Assembly (NCBI GenBank): GCA_029721435.1
Contig: CM056588.1
Span: 43,132,493 to 43,196,492, forward strand
Direction: 5' to 3'
DNA: 64,000 nt
From: Gymnothorax reevesii
Lineage: Eukaryota; Chordata; Actinopteri; Anguilliformes; Muraenidae
In this document: in pieces, positions 23,716 to 35,086 of the stretch
Layout: each line of letters starts with the position of its first letter
How positions within the stretch are numbered: the first letter of the stretch is position 1
Notes under the pieces: model-generated
What the model was told of the DNA's origin: nothing
Databases searched by the model: none
The model's input: the letters and a program-made list of their open reading frames with translations, nothing else
Position numbers and translations under genes: made by a program

Positions 23716-25228
23716 TATACTCAGCAACAAAAGTTTCTGTGACACCAATATTGTTAATTATTTTTCATAACGCAATTATGAAATTGTCATTCATGGTGAT
23801 ATCAGACTGAAACAGTACACGTAAACACAGCATTGAAATGGAAATCATGAAAATGCGAGAAAATGACTTTGCACGTGAAAATGTGCGTAAATCATGCTTG
23901 TGGATGGCAATAAAAGAGGAGAATTTTTGGAATGTTCACATTGTGCCTGATGAACGACGGAAGCATCACTTATCGAAAACACAGCCATTTCGGATCAGGA
24001 ACTTTACCCTCTAAATGCCAAGACTGTCTGAAAATGATCGGTGGAGGGCCATTGGGATGATTGAATCCGGAACCTCGCAGAGGGAAGTTGCTCATCGCCT
24101 GAATGTCCACCGAAACACCATTTGGAACTTATAGCAGCGTCATCAGCAGACAAGACATGTCAGAGATCGTCCTCGCAGCGGCCGTCCACGAGTAACCACT
24201 CCCAGACAGGACAACTGGATTCGAACAACCCATCTCCGAAATCGATTCCAACCTGCAACCATAACTGCAAGAACGATACCTGGTTTGAGGCGACTGTCTG
24301 CACAGACAGTCCGTCGCCGTCTCCGTCATTTTGGCATTGTCCCACGTCGGCCAGCAAGACGTCCAATACTCACAGTACAACACCGACGACTGCGTCTACA
24401 GTGGGCACAACAACATCGACGGTGGATCCAACGTCAGTGGGATCTTGTACTCTTCACTGATGAATCAAGATTCATGCTTAACCGATGTGATGGTCGTTTA
24501 CGTGTATACCGTCGACGTGGAGAACGTCATGCCAACAACTGTGTTCAGGTTTTGATCGTTTTGGAGGTGGTAGTGTCATGATTTGGGGAGGGATCATGGC
24601 TAGAAACAGAACAGATTTGCTTGTTATTGATGGAAATCTGACAGGTCAAAGATATCGCGATGAAGTGCTACGGCCATTGGTGGTACCGTTTTTGATGCAA
24701 CATGGTCCCGGAATAACGCTGCAACATGATAACGCCAGACCACACGTTGCAAGGATTGTACAGCAGTATCTGATGCAACAACATGTCAATGTCCTGCCAT
24801 GGCCAGCCAGATCCCCAGACATGTCCCCAATCGAGCATCTTTGGGACGAGATGGATCGACGTTTGCGGCGGTTGGATAACCCGCCAGCTACACTCCAGGA
24901 ATTGCGACAACGTCTACGTCAGATTTGGAATGACATCCCACAGCAATTTCTGGCACATCTGATTCGGTCCATGCGCCGGAGATGCGTTGCTTGCATCATG
25001 GCACGAGGAAGTCACACCCGGTATTGAAGTGTGAAGGTCACAATTGGTTAGACGTCAGACAAGTGCTTCATGACGCATGAAAATGACATTTTTCGTTTTG
25101 AGTGACGTTGGCACTGAAAAGTCAGTGTTTCTCCTGTTAAATAAACATATTGATTGCATTGAGATCTTTGCGTGTCATTTATAACATACACATAAATGGT
25201 GTCACAGAAACTTTTGTTGCTGAGTATA
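23716..25228 (+). mobile_element. Tc1-like DNA transposon, full length, inactive
   Basis: The ends are perfect inverted repeats of 32 bp counting the target TATA (23716-23747 and 25197-25228; outer part TACTCAGCAACAAAAG). The TA dinucleotide at each edge fits Tc1/mariner insertion. The single internal gene is a DD34E transposase broken by one stop and one frameshift (see 24015-25027). Perfect ends together with only two visible lesions suggest moderate age. Confidence 0.9.
24015..25027 (+). pseudogene. Tc1 transposase, broken (one stop, one frameshift)
   Basis: Cut-and-paste transposase, DD34E type. It reads from ATG at 24015 through a helix-turn-helix (DRWRAIGMIESGTSQREVAH, then NVHRNTIW), meets an in-frame TAG at 24132-24134, continues through a GRPR AT-hook-like motif (RSGRPRV) and the first catalytic D (LFTDESRF), then loses frame near 24551-24560 in a T run. 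The remainder is open from about 24560 in the next frame: GGGSVMIWGG, second D in LQHDNARPH, and E in SPIEHLWDE. There are 34 residues between the second D and E. The stop codon is at 25025-25027. Total length (about 340 residues) is normal for Tc1. All catalytic residues survive. The two lesions make it non-functional as it stands. Confidence 0.9.
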
Positions 25229-28200
25229 CAATAGCTTAAAGGGATGAGCTTGCTCCGGGCCAGTGGCTTCTCAATGCAGCAGCCAGGTGGTTAACCTTAG
25301 GTTGAGCATAATTGCTTGATAGAAGAGGGAAGTAGTTTAACAGGACTGCTGTCCCAAACCTGGACCCTGCTGAAGGTTTGGGAGGGGTTTCTTATGAATT
25401 GGGCAGAGGAAAATAACATGACAGGCTTGGGACAGTTACCAAGGGTTGTAACAGTTATAGTGCTGATCACTATGGATTGTTTTTTGTTGAAGACTTCTGA
25501 CTTGAAACTTTGTTGGGAAAAATCAACATTCAACCCCCCCCTCCACACACACACACACACGCACAAACTTAAAACTAAATGATTTTCAATGGTCCGATGA
25601 TATGATGTCATTCTTGTGAAATAAATTATATGTCAAGGAAAATGCATAAGACTGGGCTTGTTTTTATTTTTTATAATGTGCCTCTAATCTCAAGCCGTAA
25701 CGCAGGCAGATAACTTATCAGCCGCTAACGATAAATATCACAGCTCCAGACTCCGAGATCTCGAAACCAGAGTGTAAGCTGATATCACTTTTAATAACTG
25801 TGTTGAGAAACCGCTCTGAATTCACTAGAATCCTGCTGGACGAAGCGAAAACACTTTTATGAGATTTCTAGACTTTTCAAATAGGTATAAAGGAACCCCC
25901 TGCCTGGAATACATTGGCCACCTGCTGCTTCTACATCATGCTGAATATCAGTTGCACACCATCGGCCAGATAAAGGTATAAAATTCATTTTTTTCCTGCT
26001 GCTTTATCTCCGTGACGGACCTGGCACTGCACTAGTCTCATCATGGCGTTCCTGTTAAAGGTCGCTTTGTTATTACTCTTGTCTGCTCCATGAGCCAATC
26101 AGATGCAAGCCTCACTGTTGCTTCCCTCGTTTCACCTGCTCAGTTCTTTTTCACAGCAAGAAGCTGAAACAAAAAAAAAAAAAAAAACCTTCTTGACTTG
26201 ATTTGCATTCTTTCAAAACCTCAAAGAACATCTCCCGCTAGCACAAGTGATTTTGGCCTCTGGGAAACAACTGGAAGTGCTTCTGAGAAGTCTGGTAACA
26301 AACACCTAGATCATATAAAATCTGTCTCCCTCAGCAAGAAAAATGCGGCTGTTTCTCGGTCACAAACGGTGCTTGGGAAATTAAATTTGATTGCTGGACT
26401 CAGCAAACTTTTGTGAACGGATCACACGTCACAGGTGTCGAGGATGGCGACAGAAATCGACTGCATCGAAGCTAAAATCTTGGCTGTTTTTTGGACCAAC
26501 ATATACAGCCATCAAAATCATTATTATTGATTTTTTGCTCTTAAACCAAAGCTTCCATGAAGAATGGAGAGGGCAGTGAGGGACGTCTGTGCATCGCAAA
26601 GGGTGTTTGATGAATGAGTACGCCGAAAGGGTAAAACAGGATATAAGCTGCAAAAAAAGCTGAATAGTTTAGTGATTAAGACAAAAGTGGAGAAAATGTC
26701 CCCATTAGCTGCAATATAGAACAGTAACCCCCCAAATTCAGTCCTTCTGTATGCTAGTTTTTGTTCCAACCAATAATGCAATGCTAGACTTTTAATCAGC
26801 TATTAATTTGAATTAACAGCATGCTCTTATTGTTTAGAGGGAGTATATACTCTCCTAAGCCAAATCTTGATCTCATTGTGCTTATTGGGCTAAACGATTA
26901 CATAAAGTGGTATTTCTTTTATCAGATGATTGACCTAAGGTGATCAATACCATCCTAATTAGGCTGCTGGACATGTGTTCCTTAAATTTAACTGCAGAAT
27001 GCAGGGCTGGCTCGTTATCAGGTTTGTTTTTGAATTCTTCATTAAGTTCTGGGGGATTAGTTCTAATGGGCCAGGAGTCCGCAATTTGATTAATTCAGCG
27101 CCTATTGATTCACCAAAGTCTTTAAAGAGATCAGATAAAAACGGTTATTCCTTCTGAATGTTAGTTAAAATGGCAAAATATACATACTGTGTTCATGAGA
27201 ATGTTGTTTCTCATGTCACTCACTGATATCTCTGACATTACAGGGCTTCAGGGGGTCAACAGGGACACACAAAAAAATATATAATTTACAATAATGATCA
27301 ATTTGTTGAAGTTCTGGGATTGCATTTGCAGAACGTAAAAATGAGGATTAGCAAGGAGTATCTTTTACTGGGTTTGGGAACCACTAATATTGAGACTATT
27401 GGAACTGTGCTGCCACCAAACCATTAATTTATTTAGGTATACAGTAACAAATTGCTATTTGTTCTCAATCTGAAATATTGTAATTGTGGGGACAACTTTG
27501 TACTGCATGTTTCCATCCATCCATCCATCCATCCATCCATCTCTGCTCTCCTGGCTGCAGTGGGAAGCTTCTTTATGCTGCTACAGGAACAGGTCAGGGC
27601 TGTGTGTGATACTGATCATTATAGCTTGCAAGAATTGTTTGCGCTAGGTGACAAAGTTATTGTACCATATGTACTTGAAATGTAAAATACTGAACTGATA
27701 ACTTACACGTTGTTCCATGTTTTCACTGAGTACAGCTTGTGTATCCTCGTGTACAGTCGACTAAGCCCATAGTGATGACTGTCCAATTTTCCCTGCGTGC
27801 TGCTCAGCAGTGGTTAGAGAGATGTGGCATATGTCTGCCTTTGTGATTAAAAAAAAAAAAAAGAAACCCACCCACTGATTCTCATGTATCTGAGATTAGA
27901 TTTTAAGAATGGCTCCGCCCCTTCATCTCAGTGGGACTGCAAAAAAACAGCAATATACTTCCTGAGAAATAATCTGAAGGTTTTTTTTTGTGTACTCCGC
28001 CAACTGTTACTTTGGACTGAGTACCCTGCAGTTTGCTGTCCAACTAGGACTGTCTATTCTCTGAACTTCAACATTTTGTGCCATTTTCTGAGCCACACAC
28101 CCCCCCCAAAAGGAAAAAAAAGAATAAAGAAGTCCACCATTAGATCTTCATAATACTTTTTCTCAATGACCATAGCACATCCATCTTCTTGGTTGTCCTG

Positions 28201-28932
28201 TGCTCAGATCAGTTATGTTCTGATCTGTCGGGCTGTCTTCAGGACCTGTCACACACGGGTTATAAACGGACTTCTTTTGGTTTTTGTTTATTTCTCCCGT
28301 ACTAATTCATTTCATTATTTTATAATTGGATATGTTTTCTTTCCTCTATTGTTTCATCATAAAGTTAAATTCCTCACACTTTTGTGTTCTCCATGTTCGA
28401 TGTATCACTTTAGGTCAAACTTGTTACCATGTTGTACTCAATTTTAATCTTCTTCCTCTTTTCATTATTGCTTTGCTGTCTTATTCTTCCCCCTTCTTTA
28501 TTATTATTATTTTTACTTAACTGTTATTAGCCTTATTTTCCTCATCATGCTCTATCCCTTTGTATCTGTATATTTTTAATGTGCGAGATCAGCAGTGGCC
28601 TGTCGTCAGTGGTATGAAAGGCCTTTGGTAACCTTATCTTTCAGTGCTTAATTACACAAGCGCTTAGCAAGTGCTAAGACCAATTTACATCTGGAAACAT
28701 TACCGAACATTTCTTCTCAAAGTCAGGAGGCGTTTTCCGATGCACATGAATGGCGACGTAAAGGATTGATGTGTCTTGAGATGATTCTGAAGCCGGATTC
28801 TCAATGATTTATTACATTGCTGAAATAATGCTGAAACGAGAGATGGAAGTCAGGGAAGTTTTTGGATTGTTTGCATTCAGTCGGATTTTTGCCATAGTGG
28901 ATCACATCCACTCTAAAAATGTAGCCTATAGG
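25229..28932. other. Intergenic stretch with possible conserved blocks
   Basis: No gene recognised. Simple repeats: (CA)n at 25543-25564 and (CCAT)n at 27513-27541. 26980-27150 and 28600-28920 are high-complexity, repeat-free blocks with sites such as TTTGATTAATTCAGC and GTGCTTAATTACAC, candidates for conserved enhancers. The retrotransposon that follows is inserted at the right edge of the second block. Confidence 0.35.
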
Positions 28933-28937
28933 GAGTC
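28933..28937. repeat. Target-site duplication of the gypsy element (left)
   Basis: GAGTC here and GAGTC at 35777-35781 are a perfect 5-bp duplication flanking the element, as produced by Ty3/gypsy integrases. Confidence 0.9.
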
Positions 28938-29942
28938 TGATAGGGAATCAGTCGACACCAGAAGCGGGAAAAGGGAATGAGGATTTATTAAACAAAAAAC
29001 AAAACAGGCACGAGGGCCAACGAAAAACTTGGCCCAAAGGGTTGCAAAAAACAAACTAAAGTACGCTACACACAGCAAAGAACTAAAGAGCTAAAAAGGC
29101 AAAAACAAAAAACCACTGGAAACTCCAGGGAGATAAGCAAGAACAGAAATGATCAATGATACTAAGGCTATATACAAAAATGACTACGAGGACAAGGCTT
29201 GGGAACATGAACATGACTAGGAAACAAGAACTTGAACATGGAATGAGACGCGAGACACTGTCTGCCAGCCAACTTCCACCGCATCCAGATAAAGGCTTGG
29301 AAATCATGACATGAGGGGTAACACCTGGAGAGAGAGAAACAAGAGGCATGGCAAGATCAAGACATGGACAGAGATTGGATGACAAGACTTGCTCATTAAG
29401 AGAATGAGCATGCTCAGCTTAAGTACCAATTAAGTATGCAGTTTGGAAGCAAGCATGAATGTTAAGAACAGAAAAGCACAGCAAGATCTTGAAATAGCAA
29501 AGCAGGAATCATGACAATAAACTCCCTGTCTAAATTAGTAATATTAGTAATGTGCCTGTCTAAGAATTACACCAACCCAGTGAGTGTTAGTAAATGTTAG
29601 TAACTTAAAAACAGTTAATTGTCAATTAAGCTTAGAGAGCCCCGAATCAGCACAGCATGGAAGGAAGGGGAAATACCAAAGCCAACCAGAGCTCAGAAAT
29701 GTGCAACAACGAAGGCACGGGGCGGAACGCAGACAAGCGGTGGAGTGGCATGGCAGACCTGGCATGAACAAAAACATGGAAAAGTAAAAACATGGAATGT
29801 GAACTATGAAATACTTGATCCTGATACAAGAAACTGTTAAAACTGTGGCATGAACTATGAAACTATGAACTATGGAACATGAAACTGTTAAAACCATAAG
29901 CAATACTGTTCTGGCCAAAGGCCAGAACCCTGGAACACAACA
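28938..29942 (-). repeat. 3' LTR of the gypsy chromovirus
   Basis: 1005 bp, identical by eye to 34772-35776 (constant offset 5834). On the coding strand it begins TGTTGTGTTCC and ends CCCTATCA. It carries the same internal AATAAA (28984-28989, minus), which would end the transcript, and the self-primer copy at 29253-29263. The 100- and 73-residue frames found here recur exactly in the other LTR and are not genes. Confidence 0.97.
28984..28989 (-). terminator. Polyadenylation signal in the 3' LTR
   Basis: AATAAA on the minus strand, 46 nt before the LTR end. The matching copy in the 5' LTR is at 34818-34823. Position near the R/U5 side fits the poly(A) signal of an LTR element. Confidence 0.55.
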
Positions 29943-29945
29943 GTA

Positions 29946-29955
29946 CCCCCCCCTT
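29946..29955 (-). other. Polypurine tract (plus-strand primer)
   Basis: On the coding strand the tract reads AAGGGGGGGG, followed by TAC and then the TG start of the 3' LTR. A purine run directly upstream of the 3' LTR is the expected primer for second-strand DNA synthesis. Confidence 0.8.
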
Positions 29956-30150
29956 ACAAAAGCGGCACCTGACGCTGACAAAAAACACCAATAACTAAAA
30001 TACAAGAAGCCGCACAAAACTAAATACAAATCCCACAAGACTAATAACTAAGTAAATATTAAAGACAAAAACCCTGACACAAAACACCTAACCAAGAAAC
30101 AGTACAACAAGAAACATAGAACATAAACAAGGTTACTAAATCTCCAGCAA
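29956..30150 (-). other. Retrotransposon 3' untranslated segment
   Basis: Sequence between the tandem repeat and the polypurine tract. No open frame of note. Short relatives of LTR words occur, but no feature is identified. Confidence 0.5.
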
Positions 30151-30456
30151 GCTGGGGCTAAGGCTTAGGCTATGGCAAGGAGTGATGGTAACGGCTATGG
30201 CTAGAGGCTATGGTAATGGGCTATGGGCTATGGGCTATAGGGTTGGGGCTGTGGCTATGGCTTGGCTTGGCTTGGCTTGGCTAGAGACTATGGCAATGGC
30301 TTGGAACTATGGCTATGGCTATGGGCTATGGGCTATGGGCTATGGGGTTGGGGCTGTGGCAATGGCTTGGCTTGGCTATGGCTTGGGGCTATGGCTATGG
30401 CTTGGGTCTATGGCTATGGCTTGGGTCTATGGCTATGGCTTGGGGTGTGACTGGTG
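30151..30456 (-). repeat. GGCTATGG-type tandem repeat at the end of pol
   Basis: About 300 bp of variable-length units built from GGCTATGG, GGCTTGG and GGGCTATGGG on the + strand (CCATAGCC/CCAAGCC on the coding strand). A longer unit repeats from about 30250-30340 to 30345-30410. The pol stop codon (TAG at 30435-30433) lies inside the first CCATAGCC unit, so the array forms the last coding bases and the 3' untranslated region. The + strand frames of 92 and 62 residues (AMAWLGL-type) are repeat artefacts. Confidence 0.85.
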
Positions 30457-33400
30457 GTAGTCACGGATGAGGGATTTGTCTAAGATGTGCCTGGCCGGGA
30501 CCCAGGAACGCTCTTCTGGGCCGTACCCCTCCCAATCCACGAGGTACTGGAGACCCCGGCCCCTCCGACGGCAATCCAGCAAGGCTTTGACTGTGTAGGC
30601 CTCCCCTCCGTCGATGAGCCGAGGAGGAGGCGGAGGCTCAGGTGGTGGCATGAGGGGGGAGGTGGCAACAGGCCTCAGGCGTGAGACGTGGAATACTGGA
30701 TGGAGACGTCGCATGGTGGATGGGAGTTTGAGCCGGACAGCAGTGGGGCTGATGATCCTCTGGATTGGGAAAGGACCCAGGAAGCGAGGAGCCAGCTTGC
30801 GGCTTTCCACCCGGAGTGGGATGTCTTGTGCCGCCAACCAGACCTTCTGGCCGACCCGATAGTGAGGGGCTGGGCGCCGACGCTTGTCTGCCGTGGTCTT
30901 CATCGTCTTACCCGCCCGAACCAAGGCGCGGCGAGCAGACAGCCACACACGGCGACAACGCCGGATGAATGCCCCGGCTGAAGGCACCCCGACTTCCTCC
31001 TCCTGGCTGGGGAACAATGGAGGCTGGTAGCCCATACAGCACTCGAAGGGGGAGAGGCCGGAGGCAGAGGCGGCGTGGGAGTTTACGGCGTACTCGACCC
31101 AGGGTAGCATGGTGGACCAGGATCTTGGGTTGGTCGAGCACACGCATCGGAGGACCGTCTCCAGGGTTTGGTTGGCCCGCTCAGTCTGTCCATTGGTCTG
31201 TGGGTGGTATCCGGAGCTGAGGCTGAAGGAGGTGCCAAGGGATGTGCAGAATGCTTTCCAGAACTGGGAGGTGAATTGGGGACCACGATCTGATACTATA
31301 TCCACAGGAATGCCATGGAGACGGACAACATGCTGGATTAATAGGTCAGCTGTGGTTTTAGCAGAGGGGAGCTTGGGAAGGGGCACGAAGTGGGCAGATT
31401 TGGAGAACCGGTCAACTATGGTGAGGACAGTGGTGTTTCCATGGGAGACGGGCAGGCCAGTGACGAAGTCCAGAGCTATGTGGGACCAGGGACGGTGAGG
31501 AATGGGCAGTGGTTGGAGCAGACCAGAGGGAGGTGCGTGGGAGGACTTGGCGCGGGAACAGACTGAGCAGGCAGAAACGAACCCCCGGACCTCTGCTGCC
31601 ATCTTGGGCCACCAGAAACGGCGCTGGATAAACCTCAGGGTCCGGCCGACCCCAGGATGGCACGACAGGTTGGAGGAGTGGCCCCACTGGAGAACGTCAG
31701 ATCGGGCAGCTGCAGGGACGTACAGGCAGTTGGCAGGGCAGGCACTGGGCGTAGCTGCGCCGTTCTGGGCGTTGCGGACCAGCTCCTCAATCCGGAGGCA
31801 CACATTGTTGACGAAGCAGGTTCTTGGCAGGATGGAGCTGGGCTCTCCCTTGGCCGAGGAAGCGTCGAAACGCCTGGAGAGCGCGTCAGCCTTGGTGTTC
31901 TTGGACCCTGGCCTGTAGGCCAGGGAGAAGTTGAACCGGTCAAAGAAGAGGGCCCATCTGGCTTGTCTGGGCGTCAGCCTCTTGGCGGAGCGGAGGTACT
32001 CCAGGTTTTTATGGTCCGTCCAGACCAAGAACGGAATCCTTGCCCCCTCAAGCCAGTGCCTCCACTCTTCCAGGGCCAGCTTCACCGCCAGCAGCTCCCG
32101 GTTCCCGACGTCGTAGTTGGACTCCGCAGGCGTCAGCCGGTGGGAGTAGAACGCGCACGGGTGTACCTTCTGATCATTGCTGGATCTTTGAGATAGCACC
32201 GCACCAACCCCGACATTGGAGGCATCCACCTCCACAATGAACTGCTTGGCGGGGTCGGGGGTGGTGAGGATGGGCGCGGTGGTGAAGCGCCTCTTCAGCT
32301 CACAGAAGGTCACCTCGGCTTGCGGAGTCCAACGGAATGGCACCTTGATGGAGGTAAGGGCCGTTAGGGGAGCTGCCACGGTGCTGTAGTTCCTAACAAA
32401 TCGCCTATAGAAATTAGCGAATCCTAGGAAGCTCTGTAGGGCCTTGCGGTCCTTGGGTGCGGGCCAGTCCACCACAGCCTTGACCTTCTCCTCGTCCATT
32501 CCCAGGTGGTTTGGAGAGATGACGTGCCCCAGGAAGGAGGTAGTGGTGGTGCTGAACTCGCATTTCTCGGCCTTGACAAAGAGGCGGTTTTCGAGGAGGC
32601 GGCGGAGCACCTGGCGAACATGGTTCGTGTGCTCCGTCCTATCCCGGGAGAAGATCAGGATGTCGTCAAGGTAAACGTAGACGAACCTCCCGATCATGTC
32701 TCCAAGCACATCGTTCACCAAGTTCTGGAACACTGCGGGTGCGTTGGTCAGGCCGAATGGAACCACCAGGTACTCCCAGTGGCCGCTGGGGGTGTTAAAA
32801 GCGGTCTTCCATTCGTCGCCTTCCCTGATGCGCAGGAGGTGGTAAGCATTCCGCAGGTCCAGCTTGGTGAAGATGGCCGCCCCTTGAATGAGGTCGAATG
32901 CCGAGGTCATCAGTGGGAGTGGGTAGCGGTTCCTGACTGTGATCTTATTCAGGCCTCGGTAATCGATGCAGGGGCGCAGGGAGCCATCCTTCTTCTTGAC
33001 GAAGAAGAAGCCTGCCCCCGCAGGAGAGGAGGATGGACGGATGATGCCTGCCGCCAGGGACTCCCGGATGTACTTGTCCATGGCCCCCCTCTCTGGTTCG
33101 GACAAGGCAAAGACTCTGCCCCTAGGAGGCGCTGTCCCAGGCTGGAGGTCAATAGCACAGTCATACGGGCGGTGCGGGGGCAGCGACACTGCCCGGGACT
33201 GGCTAAAGACGGTCGCCAGGTCGTGGTATTCAGGGGGCACTCTGGAGACATCAGGCCTCCCCTCGGGAGCCGGTCCACCCGCGGGACAGGAAGGTCGGGA
33301 GTCAAGGAGGCAGGTGGCCGAACAGGAGGCACTCCATTCCCGCACCTCATGGCGAGTCCAGTCGACAACCGGGCCGTGTAACGCCAACCAGGGATGACCC

Positions 33401-33804
33401 AGGACGATCGGAGAGCGAGGTGTCTCGGTAACAAACAGCTGAACCTGCTCGTGGTGATTACCAGACGCCAGCAGCTGGATAGGAGCGGTCTGGAAGGACA
33501 CCTTAGCAAGGGGTTGCCCACCCAGCCCTGAGATGGACAATGGGCTGGGCAGTCGGCATAGGGGAACCCCCCACTCGGCAGCAGCTCTGGCGTCAATAAA
33601 GCTCTCCTCGGCTCCTGAGTCGATGAGGGCAGAAGTTTTACGGGAGCGGCCCTCCCAGGTCAGGGTTACCGGGATGCAGGTCCGGCGGTAGGAGGAGGTT
33701 TCTTGAGATGACGCGCCCACCAGTACTCCTCCGGACACTAGTGGGCGTTGTCTTTTAACGGACACCTTCGCACAGTATGCCCCTGCTGACCACAGTAGAA
33801 ACAC
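30433..33804 (-). CDS. pol: Pol polyprotein: protease, RT, RNase H, integrase, chromodomain
   Basis: 1123-residue open frame; residues 1-17 lie upstream of the shift point, so the translated part starts at residue 18 by -1 frameshift from gag. Aspartic protease: [10 protein letters not shown] (DSG at 62-64). Reverse transcriptase about 250-430 with [11 protein letters not shown] and [10 protein letters not shown] (catalytic DD at 380-381). RNase H about 520-640 with D527, E570, D597 and D640. Integrase zinc finger H709, H716, C746, C749; catalytic core D779, D839, E875, with exactly 35 residues between the last two; GPF motif at 1010-1012. C-terminal chromodomain about 1070-1118 ([29 protein letters not shown]). 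All key residues are present and there is no stop. A chromodomain-bearing integrase suggests targeting to modified chromatin. The frame at 32506-33381 on the + strand is its shadow. Confidence 0.97.
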   Translation of the reverse strand: MFLLWSAGAYCAKVSVKRQRPLVSGGVLVGASSQETSSYRRTCIPVTLTWEGRSRKTSALIDSGAEESFIDARAAAEWGVPLCRLPSPLSISGLGGQPLAKVSFQTAPIQLLASGNHHEQVQLFVTETPRSPIVLGHPWLALHGPVVDWTRHEVREWSASCSATCLLDSRPSCPAGGPAPEGRPDVSRVPPEYHDLATVFSQSRAVSLPPHRPYDCAIDLQPGTAPPRGRVFALSEPERGAMDKYIRESLAAGIIRPSSSPAGAGFFFVKKKDGSLRPCIDYRGLNKITVRNRYPLPLMTSAFDLIQGAAIFTKLDLRNAYHLLRIREGDEWKTAFNTPSGHWEYLVVPFGLTNAPAVFQNLVNDVLGDMIGRFVYVYLDDILIFSRDRTEHTNHVRQVLRRLLENRLFVKAEKCEFSTTTTSFLGHVISPNHLGMDEEKVKAVVDWPAPKDRKALQSFLGFANFYRRFVRNYSTVAAPLTALTSIKVPFRWTPQAEVTFCELKRRFTTAPILTTPDPAKQFIVEVDASNVGVGAVLSQRSSNDQKVHPCAFYSHRLTPAESNYDVGNRELLAVKLALEEWRHWLEGARIPFLVWTDHKNLEYLRSAKRLTPRQARWALFFDRFNFSLAYRPGSKNTKADALSRRFDASSAKGEPSSILPRTCFVNNVCLRIEELVRNAQNGAATPSACPANCLYVPAAARSDVLQWGHSSNLSCHPGVGRTLRFIQRRFWWPKMAAEVRGFVSACSVCSRAKSSHAPPSGLLQPLPIPHRPWSHIALDFVTGLPVSHGNTTVLTIVDRFSKSAHFVPLPKLPSAKTTADLLIQHVVRLHGIPVDIVSDRGPQFTSQFWKAFCTSLGTSFSLSSGYHPQTNGQTERANQTLETVLRCVCSTNPRSWSTMLPWVEYAVNSHAASASGLSPFECCMGYQPPLFPSQEEEVGVPSAGAFIRRCRRVWLSARRALVRAGKTMKTTADKRRRPAPHYRVGQKVWLAAQDIPLRVESRKLAPRFLGPFPIQRIISPTAVRLKLPSTMRRLHPVFHVSRLRPVATSPLMPPPEPPPPPRLIDGGEAYTVKALLDCRRRGRGLQYLVDWEGYGPEERSWVPARHILDKSLIRDYHQSHPKP

Positions 33805-34742
33805 GCCCCCGACCTCCTTCTCCGCTGGCGCTCCTCCAGGGTGAGCCGGAGCCTCCCAATCTCCATGGGAGATGCCTCCTCGGGAGACGGTGTGGTGGCG
33901 TGCCCCCTCGGCCGGTCCTGAGGCAAAGCACGACCGAGGTCCGGGGGTTGGGTCCGGTCAATGGGAGCAGGACGTCGGCCAGGACCAAGGGTGAGCGCCC
34001 TCTCCTCCAGGCGGCTGTCTATACGAAGGGCCAGGTCGACAAGGGCCTCTGGAGATTCGGGAATCTCGCAGAACAGCAGTCGGTCTTTGACTGGGTCGGA
34101 CAGCCCCTGGAGGAACACATCGCATAAGGCCTCCTTGCTCCAGCCTGACGTGGCTGCCACCGTCTGGAAATCGATGGCATAGTCCGCCACCGATCTCCTC
34201 CCCTGCCTCATCTTCAGCAGCTCCCGTCCTGCAGCCCTCCCCTGCTTGGAGCGGTCGAAGACTCGCAGCAGCTCCGCCGCCAAGGCCTGGTAGGTGGTAG
34301 TGCAGGGCTGCCGAGCCTGCCATGCAGCAGTTCCCCACAGGCGAGCCCGCCCCGTCAGCTGGGAGAGGACGAAGGCGACTCGGGCCGGCTCTGAGGCGAA
34401 GGTGGAGGGCTGCAGAGCGAAACACATCTCACAGGAGGTGAGAAAAGCCCTGCAGAACCCGGGTTCTCCACCGTACCTTTCGGGCGGCGGAAGGCGGGGC
34501 TCAGGACCTGGGTGGACAGCTGGCTGCAGCTGAGGTGCCTCTGCGCCAGGCTGGCGTACAGGGGTGACGGGTGGCTGGTGTGCCGCAGGAGCAAGGGACT
34601 GGACAGCTGGCATGATGGGGCCCTGGCTGGGACCTGCCCGGGGAAGGCTGGCTTGCAGTGTTGCCAGCGCAGCTGTCAGCTCCTGAATCTGCTGCCGTTG
34701 CCGCAGCAGCTCAGCCTCTTGCTGGGCGATCTTGCGCTCCAT
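33738..34742 (-). CDS. gag: Gag polyprotein
   Basis: 334 residues. Structural protein that forms the particle and packages the element RNA. The N-terminus (1-30, [20 protein letters not shown]...) is a strong amphipathic heptad coiled coil. Residues 30-95 are proline- and alanine-rich. The central part (about 96-240; [33 protein letters not shown]) matches the retrotransposon capsid (Ty3/PEG10-like) pattern. The C-terminus holds one CCHC zinc knuckle, [14 protein letters not shown] (C314, C317, H322, C327). ATG lies only 29 nt from the 5' LTR. The stop at 33740-33738 follows the slip site by 12 nt (four codons). It overlaps pol by 67 bp in the -1 relation. Confidence 0.95.
   Translation of the reverse strand: MERKIAQQEAELLRQRQQIQELTAALATLQASLPRAGPSQGPIMPAVQSLAPAAHQPPVTPVRQPGAEAPQLQPAVHPGPEPRLPPPERYGGEPGFCRAFLTSCEMCFALQPSTFASEPARVAFVLSQLTGRARLWGTAAWQARQPCTTTYQALAAELLRVFDRSKQGRAAGRELLKMRQGRRSVADYAIDFQTVAATSGWSKEALCDVFLQGLSDPVKDRLLFCEIPESPEALVDLALRIDSRLEERALTLGPGRRPAPIDRTQPPDLGRALPQDRPRGHATTPSPEEASPMEIGRLRLTLEERQRRRRSGACFYCGQQGHTVRRCPLKDNAH
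33753..33759 (-). promoter_or_regulatory. Putative -1 ribosomal frameshift heptamer
   Basis: G TTA AAA in the gag frame (Leu329-Lys330), immediately after the zinc knuckle. Slipping back one base gives GTT AAA and continues in pol at AGA (33753-33751). It lies in the 67-bp gag/pol overlap, just before the gag stop. GTTAAAA resembles the known GTTAAAC slip site of arteriviruses more than the common XXXYYYZ type. Downstream RNA structure was not computed. Confidence 0.55.
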
Positions 34743-34758
34743 CCCGCTGGTGTCAATG

Positions 34759-34769
34759 AGACAGTGTCT
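34759..34769 (-). promoter_or_regulatory. Self-primer binding site (PBS)
   Basis: AGACACTGTCT on the coding strand, two bases inside the 5' LTR. It is perfectly complementary to AGACAGTGTCT within the LTR (coding strand, 35097-35087). No TGG start complementary to a tRNA CCA end is present. In Tf1/sushi elements the first 11 nt of the transcript fold back onto the PBS and are cleaved to prime reverse transcription. The length (11 nt) and place fit exactly. Caution: the 11-mer is palindromic apart from its central base. Confidence 0.65.
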
Positions 34770-35086
34770 ACTGATAGGGAATCAGTCGACACCAGAAGCG
34801 GGAAAAGGGAATGAGGATTTATTAAACAAAAAACAAAACAGGCACGAGGGCCAACGAAAAACTTGGCCCAAAGGGTTGCAAAAAACAAACTAAAGTACGC
34901 TACACACAGCAAAGAACTAAAGAGCTAAAAAGGCAAAAACAAAAAACCACTGGAAACTCCAGGGAGATAAGCAAGAACAGAAATGATCAATGATACTAAG
35001 GCTATATACAAAAATGACTACGAGGACAAGGCTTGGGAACATGAACATGACTAGGAAACAAGAACTTGAACATGGAATGAGACGCG

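Noticed and set aside
29083..29385. 100-residue minus frame also found at 34917-35219
   Set aside because: Identical because it lies in the two LTRs; it is non-coding LTR sequence.
30182..30460. Glycine/leucine/tryptophan-rich repeat protein on the + strand
   Set aside because: Direct translation of the GGCTATGG array in the retrotransposon 3' region, antisense to the element.
32506..33381. 291-residue plus-strand open frame
   Set aside because: It is antisense to the intact pol gene (protease and RT region) and has no domain of its own; GC-rich coding sequence often leaves the other strand open.
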